Positions 6,697 to 15,669 of a stretch of 64,000 nt of DNA are shown piece after piece. Source of the DNA: DASRFA01 sp035651755 (GTDB lineage Bacteria; Desulfobacterota; Binatia; UBA12015); assembly GCA_035651755.1 (NCBI GenBank), contig DASRFA010000011.1, positions 82,561 through 146,560 on the forward strand. The letters are read 5' to 3'. The translations under genes were made by a program, and so were the position numbers. Each line of letters opens with the position of its first letter. Position 1 is the first letter of the stretch. The notes under the pieces are model-generated. The model saw nothing but the letters and a program-made list of their open reading frames with translations. It made no database searches and was not told the DNA's origin.

Positions 6697-8931
6697 TCAC
6701 GGAAGCGCGAGCGGGACGTCGACCGGTGCGAGCCCGCAGCGCGCCAGCGATCCACCCTCGCGCTGGAAGAGCTCGAGCCGGACGGCGAGCGGCCCTCGGC
6801 GCCATGGCCGGTGCAGGACGACGTTCGCGCGTACGGTCGCGTGCGGCGCGACGTCGCTCGGCAGTCGCGCTTCGGTGACCGCGGCGGGCGATCCGTCGGG
6901 GCCGAGGAGCGACGCGCGCACCGCGAGCGAGTGGGCGGGATAGACCGCGGGGCCGGGCCACGCGGTTGCGGTGTCGTTCCGGACGTCGACCGCGAGGTCG
7001 AGCCGCTGGCCCGGCTTCGCGTCGCTCCACTTCACGAGCGAAAGGGCTCCCGCACACGGCGACGCGACCGGGCCGAGCGGCGCGCCGCCGAACGATTCGG
7101 TCGCCGCGCTCGTGAGACGCGAGCGGCGATCGTCTGCGACCGGACGGGTCACGCGAAACACCCGATCGGACCCGAAGGTCGCGATCGGCACGAGCCCGGC
7201 CGGGAGAGGGCGCGTCCAAGCGGCGCGGCGCACGGGCCCGAGCTCGTCCCCGTGCAGGAGCACCCAGCCGACGTCGACGAAGTCGACCAGCTCCTGCAGG
7301 CTCGCGTCCGACGGAAGGCGGCCCGCGATGTTCTGGATGAAGTACGGGGTCGGCGGCGTGTAGCCGCTGTACCCTTCGACGATCGGCAGATGGTGGTACG
7401 TGCTGAGGTACATGCGGCGCGCCGCGGGAGCGAAGGCCGCCGGCGGCAGCTCGAGCACGGCGCGGCCGCCGCCGTACCTCGCGAGCCAGCGGTACGCGTC
7501 CGGAACGTTCTCCGGCGTCACCTCGGCGCGAAGGTGGAAGGGGTGGAGCGGCATCGCCCACGCGACGAGCGCGAGGAGCGCGGCCACCGCCGGCCAGCGC
7601 GCGCGCGCCGGAGCGCGCGCGAGGAGGCGCGCCGCGCCGAGCGCGGCGAGGAGCGCCAGCCCGAGCTGCGCGATCACCAAGAAGCGCGACGGAAGTCGGA
7701 TCGCGGACAGCCCGGGCACGATGCGGAGAAGCACCCGGTACGGCGACCAGACCGTCCTGTCCCAGACGTACGGCTCGGGACCGTAGGCGACGACGGCGCC
7801 CCAAGCGACGAGCACGATCGCGATCAGCGTCGCGCCACGTCGCTCTCGCCACGGCGGCAGCAGCGCCGCGAGCGCGAGCGCGTAGCCGAAGGGCCCGACG
7901 CTGTCGTTCCGGAAGAAGTCGCTCACGCCCTTCGACGCGAAGTACGGGACCAGGCCGAGCGCCTGGATGGCTCGCTCGTCGTAGCGCGGGATGAGCCCGC
8001 GCGCGCGCAGGAGGAGATACGGAGCGCCGAGGAGAACGACCGGTGCGAGGGCGCCGGCGAGCGCGAGCGCGAGGCCGATCGAGCGGCGGCGATCGATGCG
8101 CGTGCGCCAGCGCCAGAGAAGCGCGGGCAGGACGGCGCCGTAGGAGAGGACGAGCGCGTAGCCGAGGTAGAACGAGCAGAGGCACTGGGTCGCGACCGCG
8201 GCCGCGAGCGCCCACGCATCGCGGCTGCGTGCGCGCTCGAGCCAGCGATCGGCGAAGAGGATCGCGAGCGGAAGCCCGAACGTGCCGAGCTGGTGGAAGT
8301 GGATGATCGATTGCGCGCGCCGCGGGTAGAACGCGTACAGGAACCCCGCGATCGCCGCCGCGGGAGCGTCGACCCAACGCCGCGCGAGCGCGTACGCCGC
8401 GAGCCCGCAGAGCGGGTACGTCAGGAAGACGAGGACGTTCGTCGCGAGGATCGGGTTGCCGGTCGCGAGGTACGTCGGCGCGAAGAACGGGACGTAGCCG
8501 AGGAAGTGCTCCGAGTACGCGAGCGACCAGCGCGTCGGGAAGAACGAGTTCGCGTCGAATAGGGAGAGCGGCGAGGTCAGCAGCGCGTGCACGTCCCACG
8601 CGAGCGACCACACGATGAGGTACCAGTCGGCGCCCGAGAGCGGTGAGTCGCCCTCGATCGCGGGCATGTGATCGCGCCACGCCGACGGCAGCGGCCAGAG
8701 CCACCACACCGCGATCGCGGCGTACGCGATCGTCACCGCGAGGTAGGACGCCGACGGGTGGCGGAGCGCGGCCCGGATGCGGGCCGTGCTCGGGGAGGCG
8801 GCGCGCGCTCCGGAGGGCGGGAGCCACCTCGCGTGCGTCTCTGTTCCCGATTCGGCCAGGCGCCCATTGTCGGACGCCCCATTTTCGGCCGCAACGGTCG
8901 AGCCGCCGGCAGCACCGACTTCGGTTCGCAT
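6697..8931 (-). CDS. Large polytopic membrane protein, YfhO/GT39-like, function unknown
   Basis: A 744-residue protein with a hydrophilic, low-complexity N-terminus (about 50 residues), some 11-12 predicted membrane helices up to residue about 460, and a C-terminal soluble region likely to face the periplasm. The segment NSFFPTRWSLAYSEHFLG in the first large loop, and a fold of helices followed by an extracytoplasmic domain, recall membrane glycosyltransferase-like proteins of the YfhO/GT-C type. The motif FFP-x4-LAYS-x-H recurs in the 563-residue protein at 51203-52894. ATG at 8931 starts nine bases after the TonB-receptor stop, so the two genes form an operon. Its substrate cannot be inferred. 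Confidence 0.7.
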   Translation of the reverse strand: MRTEVGAAGGSTVAAENGASDNGRLAESGTETHARWLPPSGARAASPSTARIRAALRHPSASYLAVTIAYAAIAVWWLWPLPSAWRDHMPAIEGDSPLSGADWYLIVWSLAWDVHALLTSPLSLFDANSFFPTRWSLAYSEHFLGYVPFFAPTYLATGNPILATNVLVFLTYPLCGLAAYALARRWVDAPAAAIAGFLYAFYPRRAQSIIHFHQLGTFGLPLAILFADRWLERARSRDAWALAAAVATQCLCSFYLGYALVLSYGAVLPALLWRWRTRIDRRRSIGLALALAGALAPVVLLGAPYLLLRARGLIPRYDERAIQALGLVPYFASKGVSDFFRNDSVGPFGYALALAALLPPWRERRGATLIAIVLVAWGAVVAYGPEPYVWDRTVWSPYRVLLRIVPGLSAIRLPSRFLVIAQLGLALLAALGAARLLARAPARARWPAVAALLALVAWAMPLHPFHLRAEVTPENVPDAYRWLARYGGGRAVLELPPAAFAPAARRMYLSTYHHLPIVEGYSGYTPPTPYFIQNIAGRLPSDASLQELVDFVDVGWVLLHGDELGPVRRAAWTRPLPAGLVPIATFGSDRVFRVTRPVADDRRSRLTSAATESFGGAPLGPVASPCAGALSLVKWSDAKPGQRLDLAVDVRNDTATAWPGPAVYPAHSLAVRASLLGPDGSPAAVTEARLPSDVAPHATVRANVVLHRPWRRGPLAVRLELFQREGGSLARCGLAPVDVPLALP

Positions 8932-8940
8932 GACTACGGC

Positions 8941-11094
8941 TCAGAGCGATGCCGCCAGCGCAATGCCGCCGTACACGTTGAAGCCGGGCGCGGGCTCGAA
9001 GAACCTCCCGCCGAGCGCGTTCAGGCGGACCGTGCCGGCGTACGAGGCGTCGGTGAGGTTCTGGAGCCCGAGGAAAGGCTGCACGGAGATGCCGGCCGCG
9101 ATCTCGCGCCGCAGGCCGGCGCGCAGGCTCAGGAGCCCGTAGCTCGGCGCGCGCGCCGTGTTCGCGTCGTCGACGAAGTACCCGTCGGCGACGAACGCCT
9201 CGAGCGCGACGAACGCGCCGACCGGGTGCCGCCACGCGAGCTGCTGGTAGACCTGCCAGCCGGGGATCCCCGGCTCGTCGTTGCCGGAGAAGTTCCCGCC
9301 ATCGGTGCGGTAGCTGCGATACGTGGCGTCGAGCGCGGTGAGAGACCCCGTCCACTCGAGGTCGCCGGGAAGCGCGGCCCCGCCGAGCCCGAGGACGCCC
9401 GCGGCCGTCGAAAGCCAGCGCGTCAAGCGCGCGTGGCCCTCGAGCTCGAGCCCGAGCCGGCGCGAGCTTCCGGAGTTCCGGAACGCGACCCGTCCCGAGG
9501 GCGACTCGAACGGCACGAGCTCGGCGTCGATGTCGATCACGTACGCCGCGAGCGCGCCTTCGGCGAGATCGGCATCACCGGCGCGCGCGCCGATCTCCCA
9601 GCTCGTCGCCGTCTGCGGTCGGATGGCGGGGTTCAGGCCGGGGCCGTCCGGGTTCTCCAGCTCCGTCGTCGTCGGCACCTGGAACGCGGTGCCGACGTTC
9701 GCGTACGCCGACAGCCACGGACGGATCGTCCACAGGAGGCCGCCGCCGGGGCTCCACTCGTCGAAGGTGCGGGTACCCGATCCCGCGCCGCTCGGCGGGA
9801 ACGAGACGTCGACGGCGAAGTGAACGTCGTCCCAGCGGATCCCGCCCGCGACCTCGAGGCCGTCGAGCGGGAAGAGCGACTCGCGGACGTACGCGCCGAT
9901 CGCGTCGACGCTCTCGCGCTCGCTCACGCCGAGCGCGCCGCGCCGGCCGTCGACGTTCGCCAGCCGCCGGCGGTCGTTCTCCATCGTCTGCACGTCGAGG
10001 CCGGTGGTGAAGGTCTGCGCGATGCCGGCGACCGGCTGCGAGAGGTCGTAGCGGAAGCCGCCTCCGGGGCTCGTGCGGTGGAACGCGACGGCGCCGTCGC
10101 CCTGTTCGGGCGGGATCGGCTGGAGGGAGTCGAAGTCTCGGTAGAGCGCGTAGGCGTAAGCGGACAGGGCGTGCGGGCCGACGACGTGGCTCGCGACCGC
10201 TCCGATACGGCCCTGCTGCACGGCCTCGCCCGCGTCGAGCGCGACGTTGAGGTCGCGCGCCTGGTGCGGGCTCTGGCGCACCTGCTCGCCGGTGAGCGCG
10301 CCGGGATCCTGCGCGAGCGGAGCGTCGACGGCGCTCACGAGAAACGTCACGTCGGTGCCGTCTGCGGGCCGCACGTGCAGCTTGGCATTGACGATGCCGT
10401 CGTATGCGACCTGGTGATCGCGGTCGCCACGGATGCTGAAGTACGATCCCTGCGCGAAGACGTCGGCGCCGCCGCCGCTCGCGCCGCCGGACACCACCGT
10501 CTTGAGAAGCCCGAACGAGCCCGCGAGGACGCGCGCTTCGAAGCCGGAAGGGACGGGCGCGTCCTCCGTGAAGAGCTGGATCACGCCGCCCGCGGCGTTG
10601 CCGTAGAGCGACGACGCGGGTCCCCGCAGCACCTCGATGCGCGCGATCGACGCCAGGTCGACGTCGTCGAGATCGGTTTGCCCGTCGGGAAGCGTCTCGG
10701 GGAGACCGTCGACGAGGACCCGGATCTCGCGAATGCCGAACGCCGCGCGCGTGCCGAAGCCGCGGATCTGGAGCCGCACGTCCTGCGCGTAGTTGCCCGA
10801 GTCCTGCACGAAAACTCCGGGCACGCGGTTCAGCGGCTCCGCGAGGCTCACCGTCGGACGCGCCTCCTGGATCGCGCGCTCGTCCACGACCGAGATCGCC
10901 GCCGGGACGTCGCGGAGCGGCGACGGCGCGCGCGTCGCCGTGACGACGGTCTCGTCGAGGAGGACGGGAGGAGCGCCGCCGTCGGTCGTGCGTTCTTGCG
11001 CGCGCGAGCGTGCCGCGAGCGAGAGGAGCCACGCGAGGCTCGACGCCGCGATCGCGGCTCGGCGCAGGCAGCGCGCGGGAGGTCGGGCGGGCAT
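8941..11094 (-). CDS. TonB-dependent outer-membrane receptor
   Basis: A 717-residue outer-membrane receptor. An N-terminal signal peptide (about residues 1-32, ending around ARSRA-QE) precedes the TonB-box-like LDETVVTATRAP and the plug domain with RVPGVFVQDSG, LQIRGFGTRAAFGIR, VLVDGLPETLPDGQ and IEVLRGPASSLYGNAAGG. The C-terminal half shows the alternating pattern of a 22-strand barrel and closes near ALAASL. These receptors take up siderophores, metals or other scarce ligands using energy from TonB-ExbBD. Plug sequence resembles the FecA/YncD side of the family, so an iron chelate is a reasonable but unproven substrate. ATG at 11094 is chosen because a signal peptide follows at once. No obvious cobalamin riboswitch lies upstream. 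Confidence 0.92.
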   Translation of the reverse strand: MPARPPARCLRRAAIAASSLAWLLSLAARSRAQERTTDGGAPPVLLDETVVTATRAPSPLRDVPAAISVVDERAIQEARPTVSLAEPLNRVPGVFVQDSGNYAQDVRLQIRGFGTRAAFGIREIRVLVDGLPETLPDGQTDLDDVDLASIARIEVLRGPASSLYGNAAGGVIQLFTEDAPVPSGFEARVLAGSFGLLKTVVSGGASGGGADVFAQGSYFSIRGDRDHQVAYDGIVNAKLHVRPADGTDVTFLVSAVDAPLAQDPGALTGEQVRQSPHQARDLNVALDAGEAVQQGRIGAVASHVVGPHALSAYAYALYRDFDSLQPIPPEQGDGAVAFHRTSPGGGFRYDLSQPVAGIAQTFTTGLDVQTMENDRRRLANVDGRRGALGVSERESVDAIGAYVRESLFPLDGLEVAGGIRWDDVHFAVDVSFPPSGAGSGTRTFDEWSPGGGLLWTIRPWLSAYANVGTAFQVPTTTELENPDGPGLNPAIRPQTATSWEIGARAGDADLAEGALAAYVIDIDAELVPFESPSGRVAFRNSGSSRRLGLELEGHARLTRWLSTAAGVLGLGGAALPGDLEWTGSLTALDATYRSYRTDGGNFSGNDEPGIPGWQVYQQLAWRHPVGAFVALEAFVADGYFVDDANTARAPSYGLLSLRAGLRREIAAGISVQPFLGLQNLTDASYAGTVRLNALGGRFFEPAPGFNVYGGIALAASL

Positions 11095-11629
11095 GGGGTT
11101 CGGGAGGCGCGTCCCGCCATTCGAGACCAGGCCGCGCGCAGTCGCAACGCCAAGGGCTGCGGGCCGGATGGCGCCCGGTGTAGAAACGCGGCTCCGCGAA
11201 GGGGCGGCTGCGACCGCTGCCACGCCGGCGAACCACCGCATCGTGCGATCGCCGCGAATCGCGCGCACGCGCGCGCCGCTGCCATGCACGTGACCGGCGC
11301 GGAGCATGAATTTTGGGCCGACACCGGGGGCGGGTTCTCCGCGCAGGAGCAGGTGGACTCGTCCGGTACCTGCTCGCGATCGACGGCACGAGTTGAGTCC
11401 GAGTCGGCGTGCGGTCGGCCCGCGATCCGAGGCCGGACGCCAGGGCGGATGCGAGAGCGACGGGCGCGGCGGATGGGCCGAGCCCGTCGCAACGTGCGGG
11501 CTGCGCGCGCATCCGTCGTGGCCTCGGCGGCTGCAGCTCCGTCGTGGTCGCCAGCTCGCTGCCGCAGCGCGCAAAGCGCTCTTGCGGGGCGTGGCGGGGA
11601 AGCTCGTCCAGTGCCACAATCCGAGGTCG
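11095..11629. other. Divergent intergenic region between TonB receptor and sensor kinase
   Basis: This 535-bp stretch separates two divergently oriented genes and should contain both promoters. I see no convincing coding region; open frames here are GC-driven extensions of the flanking genes. The only strong structure is the inverted repeat listed at 11347-11375. I looked for the conserved boxes of cobalamin and TPP riboswitches in the leader of the TonB receptor and did not find them. Confidence 0.6.
11347..11375. repeat. Nested inverted repeat in the receptor/kinase intergenic region
   Basis: GAGCAGGT (11347-11354) pairs with ACCTGCTC (11368-11375), an exact 8-bp stem, and inside it GGA pairs with TCC around a small loop. 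The element is about 250 bp from each flanking start codon. It could be a regulator-binding palindrome or an RNA hairpin in the long leader of either gene. No function can be assigned from sequence alone. Confidence 0.5.
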
Positions 11630-13975
11630 ATGTCGGACGGCGGCCGGGACTTTCGGCGGCGGATCCGCAGCTACGCCGTCGCGGTGATCGCGGTCGCGTG
11701 CGCGGTCGCTTTCAAGCAGCTGCTGGCTCCGTTCCTCGACGGCGAAAGCCCGTTCCTCCTCTTCTTCGCGAGCGTGATGGCGGCGGCGTGGTTCGGCGGG
11801 GCGGGCGCGGGCATCGCGGCGGCGCTCCTGGCGGCGCTCGCGAGCGACTACTTCTTCATCGCGCCCGTCCACCAGCTCGGGCCGAAGGACGCCGGCCAGG
11901 CGCTCCGCCTCGCGATCTTCCTCGTTGAAGCGGTCGTGGTGAGCCTCTTCGGCGGAGCGCTGCGTCGCGCCGCGCGCCGCGCGCGCCTCGCGGAGCGCGC
12001 GGCGAAGCGCGCGACCGCCGAGGTCGCCGAGCGGCTGGAGGAGCTCGAGGCGTTCGTCGGGGTCGTGCCCGTCGGCCTCGCGGTCGCGCGCGACGGCGGG
12101 GTGCGCGCGAACGTCGCCGCGATGCGGATCCTGCGCGGACCCGAGGCGGCGGAGAGCGCGGCCGGCCTGGCCGAGCTTCCGCAGTACCGCGCGCTCAGCA
12201 ACGGCGCCGAGATCGCGCCCGAGGAGCTGCCACTCCAGCGGTCGGCGAGCCGCGGCGTCGCGGTCGCCGAAGTTCTCGACGTCGTGCGCGACGACGGCGC
12301 CCGCGTCCCGCTCCTCGTGAGCGCCGCGCCCTTGCCGCGCGCGCACGGCGCCGTCGCGGCATTCATCGACTTGACGCTTCTGCGCCGCGTCGAGCAGGTG
12401 GCGCGTGAGAGCGAGCAGCGCTTCCGCGTGATGGCGGATTCGGCGCCCGTGCTGATCTGGATGTCGGACGCCGAGAAGCGCTGCATCTACCTGAACAAGC
12501 CGTGGCTCGCGTTCACGGGCCGGACCCTCGAAGGCGACGCGGACTTCGGATGGATCGACGACATCCACCCCGACGATCGCAACCGCTGCCTCGCGGAGTA
12601 CCGGAGCGCGTTCGACGCGCGCAGCGATTTCCAGGTCGAGTACCGGCTGCGGCGTGCGGACGGGCAATACCGCTGGATGCTGGAGATGGCGTCGCCGCGG
12701 ACGCCCGGCGGCATGTTCGCCGGCTTCATCGGCTCGTGCATCGACATCACCGAGCGCAAGGAGGCGGAGCAGGAGCGCGAAGTGCTGCTCGAGCGCGAGA
12801 CCGCCGCGCACGCGAACGCGGAGCGTGCGAACCGCCTGAAGGAAGAATTCCTCGCCACGATCTCGCACGAGATGCGAACGCCGCTGAACGCGATCCTGGG
12901 ATGGGCGCGCCTCCTCGCTCGCCCGGACGTCGGCGTGCCGGAGAAGATGCACGCCGCCGAGGTGATCGCGCGCAACGCCGTCCTCCAGGCCCGCATCGTC
13001 GACGACATCCTCGACGCGTCGCGCATGGTCGCCGGCAAGCTGAGGCTCGACGTCCGGGTCATTCGCGATCTCCGGAGCGTCGTCGCCGCCGCGATCGACG
13101 GCGTGCGGCCCGCCGCGCGCGCGAAGGGCGTGGAGATCGAGGCGACTCTCGACCCCTACGCGGGGCCCGTCCTCGGCGACGCCGACCGCATCCAGCAGAT
13201 CGTGTGGAACCTGTGCTCGAATGCCGTCAAGTTCACGGGGCGCGGCGGCGCGGTTCGCATCGCGCTCGCGCCCGCCGATACCCATGTCGAGATCCGCGTC
13301 GGCGACACCGGAGAGGGAATCGCTCCGGAGTTCCTGCCGTTCGTCTTCGATCGCTTCCGCCAGGCGGACGCGAGCAGCACGCGGCGGCATGGAGGCCTCG
13401 GGCTCGGCCTCGCGATCGCGCGCCACCTGACGGAGCTGCACGGCGGCACGATCGTCGCCGAGAGCGCCGGCGCGGCGTGCGGCGCGACCTTCACGGTTCG
13501 CCTCCCCGTGCAGCCGGACGATCGCCTCGCCGCGGACGCCCCGCCGGCCCAGTCGTTCGGACGGTCGACGGGATGGTCGAGGCTCGACGGCCGCATCGTC
13601 CTCGCGGTCGACGACGACATCGACGCGCTCGACACGATTCGCGCCGTGCTCGAGTCGGGCGGAGCGAGCGTGCTCACCGCCTCGTCCGCCGAGGAAGCGC
13701 TCGCCGTCGTGGAGATCCGCGTTCCGCACCTCCTGATCTCGGACATCGGGATGCCCGGACGCGACGGCTACTGGCTCATCCGCAAGGTGCGCGAGCTGGG
13801 CGGAGACCCGGCGCGCATCCCGGCGATCGCGCTCACGGCGTACGCCCGCCTCGAGGATCGCAACCGCGCGCTCTCCGAGGGCTTCCAGGCGCACGTGGGG
13901 AAGCCGGTCGAGCCCGCAGAGCTGCTCTCGATTGCGGCCACCGTGTCGAACGGGAACGCGGCGCAGGCCAACTGA
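11630..13975 (+). CDS. Hybrid sensor histidine kinase with DUF4118, PAS and receiver domains
   Basis: A 781-residue protein. Residues about 15-110 form four membrane helices of the KdpD-like DUF4118 type. Two PAS-like regions follow (about 140-250, and 262-375, the latter a clear PAS/PAC ending CIDITERKEAEQE). The HisKA domain has phosphoacceptor H413 in ATISHEMRTPLNAILG. The ATPase domain shows the N box around N527/N531, G1 in VGDTGEGIAPE and G2 in HGGLGLGLAIAR. A C-terminal receiver has D705 in LISDIGMPGRDGY and Lys in HVGKPVE. It should autophosphorylate in response to a cytoplasmic or membrane cue and pass phosphate to its own receiver. ATG at 11630 gives the membrane domain directly. 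No cognate DNA-binding regulator is adjacent. Confidence 0.92.
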   Translation: MSDGGRDFRRRIRSYAVAVIAVACAVAFKQLLAPFLDGESPFLLFFASVMAAAWFGGAGAGIAAALLAALASDYFFIAPVHQLGPKDAGQALRLAIFLVEAVVVSLFGGALRRAARRARLAERAAKRATAEVAERLEELEAFVGVVPVGLAVARDGGVRANVAAMRILRGPEAAESAAGLAELPQYRALSNGAEIAPEELPLQRSASRGVAVAEVLDVVRDDGARVPLLVSAAPLPRAHGAVAAFIDLTLLRRVEQVARESEQRFRVMADSAPVLIWMSDAEKRCIYLNKPWLAFTGRTLEGDADFGWIDDIHPDDRNRCLAEYRSAFDARSDFQVEYRLRRADGQYRWMLEMASPRTPGGMFAGFIGSCIDITERKEAEQEREVLLERETAAHANAERANRLKEEFLATISHEMRTPLNAILGWARLLARPDVGVPEKMHAAEVIARNAVLQARIVDDILDASRMVAGKLRLDVRVIRDLRSVVAAAIDGVRPAARAKGVEIEATLDPYAGPVLGDADRIQQIVWNLCSNAVKFTGRGGAVRIALAPADTHVEIRVGDTGEGIAPEFLPFVFDRFRQADASSTRRHGGLGLGLAIARHLTELHGGTIVAESAGAACGATFTVRLPVQPDDRLAADAPPAQSFGRSTGWSRLDGRIVLAVDDDIDALDTIRAVLESGGASVLTASSAEEALAVVEIRVPHLLISDIGMPGRDGYWLIRKVRELGGDPARIPAIALTAYARLEDRNRALSEGFQAHVGKPVEPAELLSIAATVSNGNAAQAN

Positions 13976-14017
13976 TTCCGGGAGGGCGCCGCTGCCCTCG
14001 CCGCGTTTCGCGATCGC

Positions 14018-14182
14018 TCAGCGGTCGGCGTCCGAGTCGACGACGACGGAGGCGGGCGCGGCGATGCGCGTATCGCGCGCGCCGTCGGGCACCAGCCAAA
14101 CCGCGCCGATGCCCGCGAGCAGAAGCGCCGCCAGCAAGATCACGGCGCCGCGCGGTGCGGTATCGTCGTCGCGTCTCGTCAT
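14018..14182 (-). CDS. Small single-pass membrane protein, unknown function
   Basis: A 54-residue protein: a charged start (MTRRDDDTAPRG), one hydrophobic helix (about residues 14-31, AVILLAALLLAGIGAVWLV) and a short polar tail. ATG at 14182 has GGGGAG seven bases upstream, which supports it as a real gene despite its size. It is convergent with the sensor kinase and divergent from the glycosyltransferase at 14470. I do not recognise the family. Confidence 0.55.
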   Translation of the reverse strand: MTRRDDDTAPRGAVILLAALLLAGIGAVWLVPDGARDTRIAAPASVVVDSDADR

Positions 14183-14469
14183 CCGGGTCTCCCCAGTTCC
14201 GGTGGGCGCCGCGTGCGTGCGACGCGCCGTCTCGATTGAATCGAGGCGCGCACTGAGTGGCAACGGGTCCGGACGCGCGCGTCGCACGCCGTTGCGAGCG
14301 ACGCCGCTGGCGCGCTCCGCGAGGAGGGCGGCACATCGAACAAAGCGAGAGCGAAAAACTGTAAGTCTGACCAGCGATCGCGCGCTGCGCGTCGCAGTTG
14401 TCGGCGGGATTCGCTGGTATGGAACCTGCAGCACCGCGCGACGCTTTCTCCGCTCGAGGAGTTCGACCG

Positions 14470-15669
14470 ATGGCAGTGCGCGCCCCCTCCGATTCCGGCT
14501 CTCCGATCGTGGTCCATTGCCACCTGCGCTGGAGCGGCATCTGGCAGCGTCCGCAACAGACGCATTCCCGGCTCGCTCGCCGGCGCCCGGTCACCTTCGT
14601 CGAGGAGCCGATCGAGGGCGACGGCGCGCCGCGGCTCGACATCGCGCCGACCGACGACGGCGTCGTCGTCGTGCGCCCGCACCTGGCTCGATCGCGCAAA
14701 GGCGGCGAGCGCGCGCGCGAGGCCGCCGTCGCGGACATGCTGCGTGCCGCCGGCCGCGGATGCCTCGCCGACCGCCTGCGCGACGCCGTGCACTGGCTCT
14801 ACACGCCGCAGATGGAGCCGCACGTCGACGCCGTCGGCTCGCCGGCGGCGATCGTCTACGACTGCATGGACGAGCTCTCGCAGTTCCTCCACGCTCCGCG
14901 CGATCTCGCGGCGCGCGAGCGTCGGCTCCTCGCGCGCGCCGACGTCGTCTTCACGGGCGGGCCGGCGCTCTACGAGGCGAAGTGCGCGCTGCACGACAAT
15001 ACCCATCTTTTTCCTTGCGGCGTGGACTTCGAGCACTTCAACGCCGCAGCCTCCGGTCGCGTCGCACCACCCGACGACTTGCGGGCTCTGCCGGCGCCGC
15101 GCCTCGGGTACGTCGGCGCGATCGACGAGCGCCTCGACTACGAGCTCATCGGCGAGATCGCGGGCGCGCACCCGGACTGGTCGCTCGTCCTGATCGGGCC
15201 GATCGTGAAGGTCGACCCGGCCGTCCTGCCGCGACGGCCGAACGTCCACGTCCTCGGGCCGCGCCCGTACGCCGAGCTTCCGGCCTACATCGCCGGCTTC
15301 GACGTCTGCCTCATGCCGTTCGCGCTCAATCGCGCCACGGACTTCATCAACCCGACGAAGACGCTCGAGTACCTCGCGTCGGGCAAGCCGGTCGCGAGCA
15401 CGCCGATCCGCGACGTCGCGCGCCATTTCAGCGACGTGGTCGACGTCGCGCCGCGCGACCGATGGATCGCGACGCTGGAGGCGCTGGTCGGCGGCGGCGC
15501 GGCGCGCGATGCGGCCGCCGGGCTCGAGCGCGCGCGGCGCGCGTCGTGGGACACGACCGTCGCCCGGATGGAGTCGCTCGTCGACGAAGCGGTGAGTGAC
15601 CGCTGGCAACGACGGAAAGCGGAAACTTCGGTGTCGACCGGCCGCGCCACGGCGTCGTGGCCGGCATGA
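14470..15669 (+). CDS. TuaH-like glycosyltransferase
   Basis: A 399-residue soluble GT-B-type protein. The N-terminal motif VVHCHLRWSGIWQRPQ matches the start of TuaH-like transferases, in which a W-x-RPQ segment follows the first strand. Later features are VYDCMDELSQF, the beta-strand LGYVGAIDERLD that opens the nucleotide-sugar-binding half, and DVCLMPFALN, the NPTKTLEYLASGKPV segment typical of the donor-binding site. It likely transfers a sugar from a nucleotide donor to a cell-surface polysaccharide or lipid. ATG at 14470 is chosen over an upstream alternative because GAGGAG lies nine bases before it. It overlaps the next gene by ATGA and is the first gene of the carbohydrate cassette. 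Confidence 0.85.
   Translation: MAVRAPSDSGSPIVVHCHLRWSGIWQRPQQTHSRLARRRPVTFVEEPIEGDGAPRLDIAPTDDGVVVVRPHLARSRKGGERAREAAVADMLRAAGRGCLADRLRDAVHWLYTPQMEPHVDAVGSPAAIVYDCMDELSQFLHAPRDLAARERRLLARADVVFTGGPALYEAKCALHDNTHLFPCGVDFEHFNAAASGRVAPPDDLRALPAPRLGYVGAIDERLDYELIGEIAGAHPDWSLVLIGPIVKVDPAVLPRRPNVHVLGPRPYAELPAYIAGFDVCLMPFALNRATDFINPTKTLEYLASGKPVASTPIRDVARHFSDVVDVAPRDRWIATLEALVGGGAARDAAAGLERARRASWDTTVARMESLVDEAVSDRWQRRKAETSVSTGRATASWPA

Noticed and set aside
11095..11346. Possible cobalamin or TPP riboswitch before the TonB receptor
   Set aside because: The conserved boxes of both classes are absent on reading the reverse strand.
11306..11629. Upstream extension of the sensor kinase frame
   Set aside because: Low-complexity and without membrane character; ATG at 11630 begins the DUF4118 region.
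9575..13894. Open frame of over 1400 codons on the minus strand
   Set aside because: It crosses the TonB receptor and the opposite-strand kinase gene with no recognisable domain; a codon-bias artefact.
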